From Nemopilema nomurai (lineage: Eukaryota; Cnidaria; Scyphozoa; Rhizostomeae; Rhizostomatidae): a stretch of DNA of 64,000 nt. The DNA is taken from assembly GCA_003864495.1 (NCBI GenBank), contig ML133454.1:3817442-3881441 (forward strand). The letters are read 5' to 3'. Positions 50,801 to 64,000 of this stretch are shown here, piece after piece (the stretch's first letter is position 1; every line of letters begins with the position of its first letter). Under the pieces are notes generated by a model. It did no database searches and was not told the origin of the DNA. It worked only from the letters and a program-made list of their open reading frames with translations. The position numbers and the translations under genes are program-made.

Positions 50801-53800
50801 GCCTGTACACGCGAAAGGCATCGATCATGCGAAACGCTGAATCATAATTACACGTGCACAGAAGTGTTCCTGGAACTCTGCTCATTCATTTTTAAAGGAA
50901 ATAAGCAAAGATAAGACGAATTTAGAGGCGTTTGAAGATCACCAATAGAAATCCGCGAAACAACCTTCCTTACCATGTTAAAGACACGTGATCTCGGTGT
51001 TCAACTTACTTATGAAGGATGCGTGGGACAGGTTCTCTCTCCAGTCATTGGGCCAAGCGATTATCACAGTGTTGGGAGTCAGTCCGCCTAGTCCACCATT
51101 TTGAATTCTGAAATCGAGATGTATTAACACATAAATAGGTGTTAAAATCAGATAAATTGGCAGAGCATCGATGCGTCGATAGAAGGGAAGGCAAATCTGA
51201 AAGATGATAAGGTACTAGATAGAAGGTGGTCGAAACAACTAGCTTTTAGAATGAAGATGCCTTAGAGCTTGATCTTGTACATGAATAGCCCCAGCTTCAA
51301 GCAGAGCCTAAGGTAAGCCTGAAGGTGACCATACATGGGGGAATAAACTTGATTAGAATTGAACTCACAGGAACGAATATCCTTCAGAAAGGTCTTTGGC
51401 AGCAATAACTTTGCAGAAACCTCTTACTTTCTCCATTTTCATCTGTTCCGTCAGGTTCTGAAACAGAAAAATTACTAACCAATTGAAGAGAAGCCTAGTG
51501 TCCAAGACGCCAGAGGCACAAGAAGACAGTCAGGACATATTGACAAGAGACCTTTTGTGTATATTTTGATATGGCTACACAAAAGGAAGGCCAAAATTCA
51601 TAAAAAATCCGCTTTCTCGCGTTGTTTAATCGATTTTCTAAATGATGCTTCTTACTCAATCAGATTAAAGATAAATGCAGGATGTACGAAGATAAAGTAA
51701 AAAGATAGGGACCAAAAAGGGAACTCTGTCTTTAACATTTGTTTTATGCAGAAAAGGAATCTAAAACTGCGTGGTACGAGAAAGGGAAGACATCAAATAT
51801 GAAAGACTTGCACACCTCTTTGGCTTCATCCACCTCAACTGTCGTCGATAAATAATCTCCATGAATCACCGACCCAACAATAGTCAATCCACGGCCTAGG
51901 GTGAATCATGACAGCAATCCAAGAAAACGAGTTTGAGATTAAGTATGAGCAAAAGGCTGCATCGATAAGGAGACTGTCGATGGGCAATGGGCGGTGTTAG
52001 TGGGCAATTCATGCTCTTCTGTGACAATGAATGATTTTTCAGGCACCTTTTACAGATGGGAAACCTCATCAAACATGTTGTACGGAGATCAACTCTGACG
52101 GCATATAAGTCTGATCTCTATCAACCGCTATCAACAATTCGTTTGCGATAACCGTTTGGGAGTGGACACAATAGGAAGGCACAGATTTGACAAATTATGC
52201 CAGTTAAACAATTTGGATTTCCTTTATGAGAGATGGGCTATCCGTGGGATTCACCAGTCACTTACCTTCTTTCAGTTGACTAATGAACGTGAGCAATTTC
52301 GATGACTTGTCATCAACATCAGGGCCGTCCATTGTCGTGCAGAGGACCAGCACCTGGGGCCTGGGAACGAATTAAGACATTCGAGAAGCCACTTGACGGG
52401 GATCTTAAAGTTCTCTTAGAAAGAGGATAATCAGTCGCAGCTTGGGCTCCAAGGAACAAAGCAGTTTTCAGCAACTTCAGCAATTATCTCTCATCTCCCT
52501 GTGATGTGATGACATAGAACTGTCCTATAACAGTTCTGCTATTAATTTTACAGTTTCCATTGAATAACATTTGCTCCTTCAATTTATCGGGAATCCAGTA
52601 GGTGAGAAAAATTATATTCTAGCCACTTAGGAAAAACGTGTAGCGGCATTATCTATTGGGTATATCATCATACATGTACACTGATAATTCTGACTAGGTC
52701 CAATCCTCAAATATGCAATGCAATGAATTAGGTTTTGGAAAACACACAAGCCATGGTGGGTGAATAATTTTTGAAGAGAGAAATGTGCATCATTGAGTCC
52801 AGTTGTAGACACATAGGTACTAAGTTGTCTGATGTTCTTAAAAGAAATACCTCCAATTCTTCGTGTGCATTGAGCCTTCTTCAAGTCTCAGCAAACTGTA
52901 CCTAGCTGCACTGAGGGACAAGCCTCGCAAACCATCGCCCCACTCTTTCTCTGCACTGGAGAAAAGAAATTGTGACGTCACTAAGAGCCTTGAAGAATAA
53001 ACTACCAGAGGGATGGTCGTTGGCTAGCCGAGATAAGAACGCAAACAGCTGCGCGGGGAATACAGCAATAGCGGACCAAATCATAAAAGAACACCGACAA
53101 AGAGTCGCAGCGCAAAGATGGCAATCGTCTCACCCTCTGTACTCTATGTACTTGTAGACAACTAGCGCGAGCAACATGGCAATGAGGGCGTAATACCAGC
53201 TGGATATGAACATCAGAGAGAGGCAGAAAGCCACGCCCAGTGCAGACGTTGTCCTGTCAAGAAATGAAATCACCGTCAAATGAACGAAACTTTTGAAGCA
53301 AAGAGGAACTATACTCTGAAAAGAGCACATCAAAAATATTTTCATGGTTCGTCCTTTGAGAACAGCAAGCAGATAATGGTATAACAAAATACATAAGTGA
53401 AGGAAAGTCTTTCAATCATTGATTGCAATCAAGTCAGTAGATCAATGATTGAAGTCAGTAGATCAACACAACTTTGATGGCAGCGAGCTCTGGATTGCTA
53501 AAACGAAGTTTCTAACGGAAAGGAAACAAGAAGAATTCGCAGGCAAGGGAAATGAAAATACAGCCATAAGAGATGGATTAAAAAGATGACGCCTAAAAAG
53601 AAGGACGAAAAAAATCAACGAACCAGTGATAAAACTTGAACCTTGGTCGCCAGTTGGGAGCTTTCAAGAGGGACTGCAACACGCAAGCGAAATTGACGAA
53701 GCCATAGCACATTAGGAAGAACCTGCAGCGAGAGAGGGAAGTGGTGAGCCGATCAAGGTCTGTTCGATCAAGGCAACTTCAATTAGCGACAGACTTTTCG

Positions 53801-56800
53801 ACAGACTTTTCAGGTACGGCACAGACTTACAATAGTTTAGCTTAGCGAAGTACAAAAGCTAATAAAGGCTGGCCTTACAGGGTACGAGTTACGTCACCTC
53901 ATTAAATGAAACCATTCCCAATACTGTCGTCCTTTAGGAAAATGTTTAACTTGATAAAGAGACTCGGTTGGGCATCTCTTGAAGACAGGGAGGACTAGTG
54001 CTTAATCAAATCGTCACAGCGAGGGCTGTAATCGGATGCTTGAAGAAACGATAAGAGGTAGTCAAAGGATAATTCATTTGCAATAATAAAGGCTTTATAA
54101 GATGCTTTACAAGACATACGAAGGCTCACATGGTGATTATGGGTGCGACGGCATCCAAACTGGCGATAATAACACCGATCTCAGAGATGGCGATGGTGAG
54201 CAGCAGCGCGCGATGCGGCTCACCGCCCTTTGATGAAACTGCGAAGACGTTTAGGAAGGGAATGATGTTGTCCTTTGCGATCGCCTGGAGCAGTCGAGGG
54301 GCTCTACGAAGCAAGAACCAGAGTAACAACAGCGTAGTAATACTGGCAATGAACTAGAGACTCCGATTGTAGGGAAATTGCATTCAAATGCGAGTTTCTA
54401 CCATTGCTACTTTGGCTGATTGAGGTAATCTGTAGACTGCATCGGCGTAACATTAGCACATACCCGGTCAAGCTCTGAAGCCCAGCTCCAACAGTGGAGA
54501 GAAATGAGCCGAACAGGACGACGTATTTACTGGGCCAGGCGATATTTGCGACAACCAGAGAGCCACCGATGCTCTGTCCCTGCCTGTCAAAGAAGATTAA
54601 AACTCATCGCTACAGGATCGTTAGGCGATAAGACAGCGAGAGTGGTCGCACAAAGGAAGAGGTCGCATCGAGATTACTGAAACATTGGCGGTAGAATCGG
54701 TGACAATAACCACAACAGCAACAACAGCAAGGGGTACAATTGTCGTACTCGTTTCACTCTGCGCAAACACAACTTGTATCGAGATCACACTGCTACCAAA
54801 TTAATCTTTATGTGTAAAGAAACACACATCCCTTGAAAATGATGTCTTGGTAGGAATGGTTTTTCTATCGTACAAAAATGTTGATAGCCTTTGCTTATAT
54901 AAAGTCACATAGCCAATGCTCCGCATGGCCACGCACTGGATCTGCATCACCTAAAGCCACTGATGATTAGTTGTTTCTGTCTATTTTCTGATTAATTAAT
55001 CAATTAGGCCTTTAATATAAGAAAGTTGAAATGAACGAGAACTTACTTGTCGCGAAGAAGATCCCCAACTGTAGTTGCTCCGAACAGAAGTACAGAGGTA
55101 AGATCTGGCATCGATCAAGGAAAATAATATTTGCTACAGACAACAGTCGTAGCTTACACTAAAAGAAGGCTACACTTACACAAAAAGGCTACACTAAAGG
55201 AAGCATCGTCTTTGTAAGAGGTTTATACCGGAAGTGAATCAACAGCTAATGAAGCTCACTGAAACAACTTTGGTGCCATCGTAAATCACCAAATGAATTC
55301 ATTGTACTTCAAACACAAACTGGACAAACACTTACTCATATCCAACATGCCGAAAATAGCTAAAACAAACAGTAATAAAACATTTGCTTTGATTACCTGT
55401 TTTTCCTAAAGAATCTTGATTAAAAAGACAATAAGATTAGCAATAAGAAGGATAGTACAGGTTATGGAGAAATTCAGAAGCCCAGGCCGGTTCCCGTGGC
55501 CGTATATCAATAAGCATCAAAGCAACTTGGCATAAATGCAGCGGGTACCGTTTCAGCCGACTGAAGAAAAAGCTAGGGCCTAGTCTTCCGTGCAACACGG
55601 TTCAAAATCATTTCGTTCCTGAAGGATACACACAAAGGAGGTCGTTGCTATGGCAGCGATTGTTCCTATTGGTATAGACTTCTGCGCATCTTTGAGATTT
55701 CCAGACCGATTTGATCCGGCCATGATACCTGTGATAAAAGAGAAGAATCTTGGCATTCAGTTGCATCATACAGTATACTTGACAAATCAAATCAGCACAA
55801 AGCACTCAAATAGAACAATGCTAAAAGACTCCGTCGGCTGTACCTATATAGCATTGACGGAAGCGAATCTTGGCAGCTTTTTGCATTTAGGCATTGTTGG
55901 CATCAGTGGTGGCCTGGCTTTTTAACATAGAGGTGTGTGACATGGGTGAAAGTGGTTAAGCGAGGCTAGACAAATGAAGTCATTAGAATTTTCAATTTGA
56001 TGACAATGTGCCAACATCGTACCTGTCACAGATGGGAAGAAGATGGCCAGAAGGATGGTGAAACTGGATGTTATATCTGCGACAATAGGGGAAAGTGGGT
56101 CGCTGTCTCCGTGGATACTGTTCCCTTTTCTCATGTAGTGGCTTCCACCGTTGTCTGAATAAAAATTATTTACCATAAATAAGACGATTGGAGTATATAT
56201 CAGTAAATATACTATTTGGACGAAAAGGGCCTTCAACAAAACATAGGCATATGGAGGCTAAGAAAATGTGAGAGCATCAGCCAAATATTAATAAATTATA
56301 CTCTCACATTGTTTCTCTCCATGGCTCCTAAAATTTGTGCGAATACAAGTAGGCCATTGAGAATACATCAGTCAGATCGACAATGTCTTAGAATAGCACA
56401 ACAACAGCTTAACATTACAAAAAACAATGTTGCCTGGGCAACAGAACAGACCTGCGAATAGTCCACTGGTGATGCCTGGGATGCCATTGACGACCCTGAC
56501 AGCGGAAGCATTCCAGGCTGAAGAAGACATTTGCTGCAGGGCGAATTTGCCAAGTTTGCCATCATCCTTGGAGCACGTGGCGTACAGGCTTTTGGGGACA
56601 AGCGTGTCATCCACGTAGCAAATGCTGCGAGTGAATGGGAGCAGGGATCAACACGACTGCAAACATGCGTTCTTCTCTATTGGAATAACAGTCTTACACG
56701 AAGGCGATCCTAATGCTTAGTCAGAGACTACTGCTAGAATAGAGAACAAGCTGATGCTTGGTGTGATGGGCATCGACTTTTGGACGAATTTCAAAGCTAT

Positions 56801-59800
56801 CAATATCTATCAATAGCTTTCAATAGCTACGAGCTGCGACTTGGTATACGTTTTAAATGGCATGTTACACCGTATCTCAAGGAAAAGGAAATGCATTGTC
56901 TGCGAACAGATTAGAAGTCACCGAATAATGCTGCTGTTATGAAAAAGCGAGAACGTATGGTTGATGGTCAAAATACAAGTAGGCTAGAAGGAACATCTGT
57001 GCTGATCGGCCTATGAAAAACACTGACCACTCGAAAACAGATGTTGATTAACGTCTGCTGATTGGCATTTCCGTAGAAACGATTCATCGGGGTAATCGGA
57101 GGGGCAATGCGCAAGGAAGGATCTTCTGCTATTAATAATTCGGCAACTGTCCAAAGTGGCTGACGAAATAATAAAAAAGAAGAGGGGGCATCGGTGTTCC
57201 AATGTGAAGTCATAGAAGGCAAGCTGACATACCTCGTGGCGGATCTCGCGTGAACGGAGAAGAAGCCGGCGTAGATTGCCAAGATTGACAACAGGACGCA
57301 GAGGAGAAAGACGGACGCAAACTTGTTGACGTACCGGACGCCGATGAAGACCATGCCGGACAGGATCAGCAGAAGTATGGTGCCGTACACCCTCATGTTG
57401 TTGAGCATGACGGGGGAAACTGTGCCCCCACCGCTGATGTCGCCGAATAGAGACATGGTCGGGGCGATGTACGTCTGCGTGAAAAGACAACTTTCACTGA
57501 CTGATAAAAGCATAACACCCGGGCAAAAACAAATTCAATCAACTGCAAAGGGCCCCACCTAAACGAACCACGATTTTGCACAGTCTTGATGAGTCACCCT
57601 GCCATGCTACTTTTGAACTGAAAATTCAAACAGTTCGCCATTCTGTTTCTCCCACTTTCCTCTCCTATTCCTCTCTCGAACCAGAATACACCCGCTTGAC
57701 CGGGCTAACAAACCTTAATTAACCAATGGCCCGTTCTTTGCCGTGGACAAGGGCCAACAGTGGACAAGGGCCAAAAGCTCGCTGCAGAGGTAAACCGGTA
57801 CATGACAAGGTCAGGTCGATGTTCGAAAAAATAACAATCAGAAATCATGTCAATAAAGCAAATGGACCAGCTCTATTAGACCAAAATTGTTTAACCAGTA
57901 CTGCAAGATGTAAATGGGAAACGAAGGGTTATAGATTCACCCTTCGCTTGAGATGGATAAAATTAGCGGGCATAGATTGCGAACTTAAATATAATCTATC
58001 GGAAAAAATAGTTTTCTACTGCACCAAATAAGCAGCCCTAAAATAACCACGAAATGTCCATTTGTCAAACATAGCGCAGTTTGTCCACGGAAAAGCTCGC
58101 ATCACCTACCGTGAAGATCCACCAAAGGTTGGCCTCAAACCTATCACCCGATGGCGCTGCTATGTTCTCGTTCATAACAGGAGGAAAATATTCGCTTATG
58201 TGGTTTTTTGCTCGTTTAAAATGCGGACAGCATGGACGTTTTAACAGGCAAATTTCCCTCTATTTTGGTGAAAAACTGTCTGCGCAAATGGACTAGTGAA
58301 AACCTGACAAAGCAAGCTTACCAAGAGGATTTCAATGGCGCCCAATATGTACATGGAAGAGGCGAAGGTGGTTCCGAGGTAAAACAGAATCCCAACTGCA
58401 CCTCCAAACTCAGGGCCTAAGCTCCTTGATATCATGAAATATGAGCCGCCACCTTAAAGAAATAAATTTAGCAAACATTCAATACATGTGATGGGAAAGA
58501 AAGCTTAGAATAACTTTGAGGCTTCATATAAACTTCTTTCTTGACAATATTGACCGGAGAGACTTAGCTTCCAAGCAATCGATTTTGATTTTGCTTGTAT
58601 TAGGAAATGTTCACACTCTTCCTTACTGCTGATGAAATCAATACAAAGCAATACAAGGAGTATCTCCAACAATGCAATGCGAATGACAAACAGGAATATC
58701 TCTAACTGTTGTGCTGGCAACCTTGAAGAAGACAAGCTACATACGGCCCCCGCTTCAAGATGCATATTTTGCATGGGGATACATTCACTTAAAACTGCCG
58801 ACAAAGGGCCTTTCTCTGACTTTTCATAATAAAAAATAATTTTCTGTTGGCTGAACCATGGATGGCTTTGTTGGGCATGACTAACCTGCAAAAGCAAGAT
58901 AACTAAAGAAGAATAGCAAAAGATTCTGATGGAAGCAGATGACAGACCAAGATGAATAGTGTCTAGGATTCTTGAAGAAATGTTCTTGAAGAAATGCAAA
59001 CATATGTGAACGCAAGGAGCTGAAACATAAATTGCGGCTCTAATCATGAATGATGCTCTAATTATGAATGATGCTCTAATTATGAATGATGCTCTAATTA
59101 TGAATGATGCTCTAATTATGAATGATGCTCTAATTATGAATGATGCTCTAATTATGAATGGTGCTCTAATTATGAATGATGCTCTAATTATGAATGATGC
59201 TCTAATTATGAATGATGCTCTAATTATGAATGATGCTCTAATTATGAATGATGCTCTAATTATGAATGATGCTCTAATTAAAAATGATGCTCTAATTATG
59301 AACGGTGCTCTAATTATGAATGATGCTCTAATTATGAATGATGCTCTAATTATGAACGGTGCTCTAATTATAAATGATGCTCTAATTATGAATGATGCTC
59401 TAATTATGAATGATGCTCTAATTATGAATGATGCTCTAATTATGAATGATGCTCTAATTAAAAATGATGCTCTAATTGAAAATGATGCTCTAATTATGAA
59501 CGGTGCTCTAATTATGAATGATGCTCTAATTATGAACGGTGCTTCATCGTACCTGGTACCATGCCATTCGTTGCGATGGCACTCATAGAAATGGCAGTCA
59601 GCATTGTCTGCGAAACAAAAAGTGGTACAAATGATAATCTTCAATTATCTAGCAGCGTGGCATTGAGCAGAGAAAGCCAAATTCAATTCAATGTGATTGG
59701 ATTGTCATTCGTGTTGCGTTTGGTGAACATTTTCATTCGACTCAGCAACTGAACAGGCTCTCCAAGAGACTCGTTTTCATTCTTATAGACGTTTCGTATG

Positions 59801-62800
59801 AAAATCTAGGGTAACGTTTCAAAACAATTTGGGTGTGAAGTATATATTCCTTGAAGAATTAAACAGCACTTACACAACAGCAGCAGAGGAAGACGATCAA
59901 AAAGCTTTGCAGTACACCAGCTGTTCCAACGATCCAAGAAAGACGGATGAAAAGGATGACGCCAAAAATGTTCTGCAAGCAAGGCAGGTAGACACCAAAA
60001 AGCGTGCCCATTTTGACAACCTGTAAAAAGAGAGCACGAGTTGGTGAAAAGAAGCGCCCTAAGCAGGGTAGCTAGCAACATCCAACATAGCGCCAAGTGA
60101 ATGTTACTAAATACATGCAGTACATGGGAAACTTGCTTCGGCTTACGATGGAAACATGGTTTACATCCAAGCCAAATGATTTCCATAATTGAAAAGGGAC
60201 AATTTAATACGTGCTTAGTTGACAAGAACTGAAATTTAAGATTGCAGAATTGGTTTGCTGTTGCAAATTTAAGAATGAAGAGTGATGCCTTTCGAACATT
60301 AAATGAGGCCTTAAGGTGAAAGTCTCATTACTTCCAGAATACTACTCAAGTAAATGGATACATAAACAATAATCTTTTCAGCGGAATAAACCACAATTGA
60401 TATTAAATGTTGAAATTTTCCGGTGTTTTTAGGATACTCGGTTGAAAATAAAGCCACAGTTAAATTGATTATGCAAAAGAATGAGATTATGGACAAGTTT
60501 GTTATGAATTGGAGTAGATGATGAATAATTAGAGAGAGTGTGGTGAATGGCTTTGGCGGGATTGTGCTCCTGTGAATCCTTCCAATAAGCCAAATCGACG
60601 GTAGTGGGTCCGGGAAGTCACCGCACAAAGCCACAAAGGAGCCAAAACCATCCTCATTGAAATGCAACAGAGGGGATCAGAAATGGTGGCTTTGCTCCAG
60701 GTCAAAGCGATTTGCCAAAATCTCTTCACAAGTAAATCTCTGTGCGTTAAAACCAATTTAGAGATGGACACATACTGCTGGGGATGGGCACATGTGGAAA
60801 GGGGATCAAACAACATATTGATGACCCTGCTACGTGGACAACACTCGCAAATTGGCGTGAAAAGGCGTTTATTAAGCAAACAGTGGAAAGATTTCATCTG
60901 CAGAGACAACCCGAAATCGTCACGCCCAGTTGTCGTCAAAAGAGTTGAAATGCGGTGCACAAATTAGTCGTTTATCGATCCTTATCAATATCAGCATAAA
61001 CGGGCTGTCTAGAGCCTCTACAGTGGATAACGTCGTAACACTGTGACGCACAATAATCTCAAAGTTTGAGAGGGCCTAGTGCAAACTGTGTATAGTCAAC
61101 TTTGCATAGCATTTCGAAACTGTTCATTTAAACTCATTTCAACACTATTTATCCTTTATAGCAGATATGAATCTGATAGGACGTACCTCTATGGGGAAAA
61201 GTTTGGGATTACAACGGTAAAACGGCTGGCAAAGCTAACCTTAGCAAAGTCGTTATTCAAACTAAGACCGGGTGCTCCGGGTTGCGCTCTCCAGGTTGCG
61301 CAGACGCAAGGGTTATGCAGGGCTAGTAACGCCCAGGGTTAATCAGCTAGGATTTCCCATTTCCACACCCAGAGTTCTTTTCGCAAAGGTTTGAGAAGCG
61401 TGTCGCTCTTCTTTGATCGCTTTCCTCCGAAATATAAAATATGATTGAAAACAATGGTGCTGGCATTTCCGTCGTCTTTCAAGATGTTTTTCTAAAACCA
61501 GGTAAAGCTGTCCAAGTTTCACCCAGTTCACAACACATTTGACGAAACATAGTTATCCTCTCATAGCAGCCCATTGAACACAGGGCGTTCCAAATGCTAT
61601 ACGCATTATCAGTAGAAGCTGTTCTTGTTAACGTTTCTAGAAACTTTTCTCCGTGCGTAGAATCACAAATTTCCAGTCAATACGATTTCGCTTATAGATT
61701 CCACACTACAATACCACCTGTGTTTCGCCAATGAAAGCTTTTATTTCCACAATATCCGTATCTCCTCTTATAACGGATTGGTTGTTTTTGCGAAAAGCTG
61801 TGCCAACTTCCCTTCTGGCAATGATACAATACTTCTTTACATCATTGACTTGGTAATGACGTTGACTCAACATCATTTCGTGGCCATAAGCAATAGAAAT
61901 CGGTACCGTAATTACAGGAAAATGAGCATGCCTTTCATTTCATAGCAAAAAAATTATGGAAGAGCGTCTCTATATATATATGTATGCGCTCCCCTCGACC
62001 CAATACATAGTGTACTCAATTCTTCGTACACAAAAACCTATGATAATAGGCTAGAATTCCTTTCTTTGTTGAAAGGTAAAAAGACGAGCGGAGAGGCAAC
62101 ATGGAGAATGCTAGAAAAGGGGATACCACAGGAGAGGGTGTGGCAAGATTGACTAACTTGATATTTGACCCTCACCAAATGCAGAATATTACACCTATTA
62201 AGGCTTTTACCTTTTAACTTGCTGCAACCTATTCAATATAGCATTTAACAATATAATTTAAATTTACTTACATGTAGATTCTTGGAAATCAAACATGATT
62301 TGTTGGTACAATTAGTTCTATTGGTAACCATTTTTAAAAGTGGCAGGAAAACAAATAAATTCCAACAAAATGGTGATTTGCATGCAATTCACTTAGCATT
62401 GTCAGACTTTCAGCATGACTAGGACAACCTCTTGCAATTGACAAAATTCAATTTGTGATCATTTTAGACATCAGCATGTAACGGATAAGCCCAAATTTGA
62501 TGCCTATGCTAAGTTGTATATTAAAGAAAGTACCAGCATCATTAATTTTTGCACATTGAATTACATGATGTAAAGAGCTATTTAGCACTTTTGAGGTTTC
62601 TTTCTGTCAAAGGAGATTATAAATAAATACTTCTGTTCCTACATTTGTCTGTTATTTGGAGGAACATCCATAGGATTAGGAGGATGAGGTACATTCATTT
62701 GACATGTGATGATTCAATGGGCCAATGGTTATTATGGTACCATCACCTTTTCAATTAAAATTAAATGAAATCAATAAAAAAGAAACATCTTACATCTGTT

Positions 62801-62907
62801 CTGGCTTCCTTTTCTGGTTTGACTCCCTTGGATGGAGGTATTGTGACATCATAGTTTGACAATGTAGCCAAGAGTGTGGCCAATTTAGGCCTTTTCTTGA
62901 TGTCTTC
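47897..62907 (-). CDS. kcc: KCC-type K-Cl cotransporter (SLC12A4-7 group), 5' exon(s) missing
   Basis: Electroneutral K+/Cl- exporter of the plasma membrane that lowers cell Cl- and volume. Exons: 62794-62907, 59874-60020, 59553-59607, 58322-58452, 57233-57474, 56452-56624, 56023-56154, 55630-55728, 55047-55104, 54464-54583, 54130-54303, 53624-53722, 53134-53253, 52851-52955, 52266-52360, 51816-51895, 51369-51457, 51010-51107, 50596-50802, 49926-50017, 49262-49369, 48836-49008, 48422-48535, 48102-48127, 47897-47988; 2943 nt, 980 codons plus stop. Signatures: [104 protein letters not shown]-terminal VVTIYS. Both WNK/SPAK-type regulatory threonines are present ([13 protein letters not shown] and [12 protein letters not shown]). 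The large extracellular loop keeps only the first Cys pair. The 26-nt exon 48102-48127 is supported by phase only. The start codon was not found. Confidence 0.95.
59037..59540. repeat. 18-bp minisatellite, 28 units, in a KCC intron
   Basis: Exactly 28 contiguous units of GCTCTAATTATGAATGAT with point variants only (AACGGT for AATGAT, AAAAAT or GAAAAT for ATGAAT), 504 bp with no length slip. It begins 7 bp inside the intron side of the donor (GTACG at 59548-59552) of the exon 59553-59607. Since 18 is a multiple of three, long artefactual ORFs (MNDALI on plus, FIIRAS on minus) run through it. These are not genes. Confidence 0.98.
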
Positions 62908-63425
62908 CTGGAAAAATTAAAAAGTTATATTCACTTAACATTTCAGTGCCCTCGACTAGAGATTTGACAAATGGTTTAGAAATATGGCTGCATTGGGATT
63001 TTTATTTCAATTTTATGGTAGATACAGGAGTAAAAAATCTCAGATGTATGCCAAGTTGTGGCTGCTTATATTGTTGACTGGCAAAAATTAAGATTTGAAG
63101 AATAAAAAGCTAAAAATCAAAATAGACCATGTCCATATGTCCAATGTCCATATTATTATCAATCCACCAATCGATCAAAAAGAATGCTGACAGAAATAAT
63201 GTTATTGGCATGGTTTCAGGTCAATAATGGTTCAACGTTATTGGCATGGTTTCAATACAGGCCTTAGGCCGACATTATTTGTGCAGCCGCTAATGGTTAA
63301 AAACCAGATCACCATACAAAAGCTCACCTGCCAAAAGAAATATTAATTAACATGGCGTTAAACAGTCAATTCACAGAAACTCCTGTTTCAAATAATAATT
63401 TGCAGAAAGCATAATCCCTTTAAAA
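62908..63425. other. KCC intron or upstream region, no exon seen
   Basis: Sequence upstream of the first recognised KCC exon. The KCC N-terminal exon with the start codon should lie here or beyond the window. A direct repeat of TTATTGGCATGGTTTCA occurs at about 63200 and 63239. No coding exon was identified. Confidence 0.4.
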
Positions 63426-64000
63426 ATGGAAATGCAGAGTGTCCTATTGAATAAATTTTGTCTCAAAAAGTCCACTACTACAGCACCGCTAAACCTTGTT
63501 GACATTATATATAATGACATGGATGAATCCTTATTAAATGGAGCTTTTTTCTTGGATCTGCGTAAAGCATTTGGCACTTTTGATCACACCTCCTTACTAA
63601 CCAAAGTCAAACGGTTCAACCCAGATGATATAGATGGCTAAATTCATATTTGTTTCAAAAAAACCAAGTTGTTACCTTCAATGGAGTTTAATCCATGTAA
63701 CTACTATAAACTCTGGTGTCCCCCAAGAATCAAATGAAAGATTTATGCAAAAAGCTGAACTATAGAATCTCAATCATCAGGAGAGTGGAAGTGTACCTCC
63801 CTCATGAAAGCTTGGTTAACCTTGCAAATTCACTTGCGTTAAGCCACCTAGATTACTGTTCACCTCTTTTCCATAATTTCAGCACCAAACACTTGGATAC
63901 TCTTTTAAAACTTCAAAAATAATGTGCTCGTGTCATATTTTCTGTTAAGAGAAGAACCAGTAGCAAACCTCTCTTCATATAACTTAATTGGCTACCAATC
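63426..64000 (+). mobile_element. Decayed non-LTR retrotransposon, reverse transcriptase fragments
   Basis: A first frame (63426-63641) gives LNGAFFLDLRKAFGTFDHTS, a mutated form of the RT palm motif FxDLxKAFDTVDH, with Gly in place of the usual catalytic-region Asp. After a stop and a frame change, TINSGVPQE near 63710 matches the GVPQGS block. The next frame (63716-63922) jumps to the C-terminal SLALSHLDYCSPLFHN segment typical of CR1/L2/jockey-type LINEs. The YADD active-site block between them is missing, so the copy is internally deleted and inactive. It runs off the right edge and lies antisense to KCC. Confidence 0.78.

Noticed and set aside
59046..59588. 180-codon plus-strand ORF of MNDALI repeats
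   Set aside because: Antisense reading of the same minisatellite; no unique coding sequence.
58505..59644. 379-codon minus-strand ORF with many FIIRAS repeats
   Set aside because: It exists only because the 18-bp minisatellite is a multiple of three; it is out of frame with the KCC exon it crosses ([13 protein letters not shown] is the wrong frame) and runs into intron sequence.

Overview
The window reads as animal nuclear DNA. It is AT-rich, its genes are split by many short GT-AG introns, and every gene I can name is a metazoan type: a centriole appendage protein, a cyclin-D-binding protein, a P4-ATPase, a Cys-loop receptor and a K-Cl cotransporter. Many intron positions and phases fit the vertebrate orthologues as I remember them. 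An intron-rich, early-branching animal such as an anthozoan cnidarian is my best guess, but that is inference. No prokaryotic operon, CRISPR array or virus was seen. I rebuilt exons by hand from splice sites, reading phase and remembered family sequences.

Layout. 330-6817 (-): CEP89, running off the left edge. 7.3-7.9 kb: truncated Tc1/mariner transposon. 8481-13154 (-): CCNDBP1/GCIP-like. 13464-16818 (+): a signal-peptide, single-pass membrane protein with a C2H2 finger, head to head with CCNDBP1 across 309 bp. 18158-32780 (-): a full ATP9-type P4-ATPase in 31 exons, one intron of which holds an antisense tRNA-Ile(AAU) gene. 34129-41180 (-): a full GABA-A/glycine-type Cys-loop receptor in 9 exons. 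41.2-47.9 kb: intergenic, with a MITE-like element. 47897-62907 (-): a KCC-type cation-chloride cotransporter, whose first exon(s) lie upstream. 63.4-64 kb (+): decayed LINE reverse transcriptase.

The neighbours are unrelated in function; there is no operon-like logic. A weak theme is that the chloride-gated channel and the K-Cl exporter are adjacent on the same strand, and KCC activity sets the Cl- gradient that such a channel uses. That may be chance.

Checks: the summed exon lengths are multiples of three for the receptor (1458), KCC (2943), CCNDBP1 (957), the C2H2 membrane protein (996) and the CEP89 part (2769). The ATP9 model is 3415 nt, so one small exon is probably missing at one junction. 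I found no convincing undescribed system. The best leads are the C2H2 finger in a predicted lumenal domain, the minisatellite abutting a KCC splice donor, the new MITE, a GC-AG intron and the in-frame repeat in CEP89.
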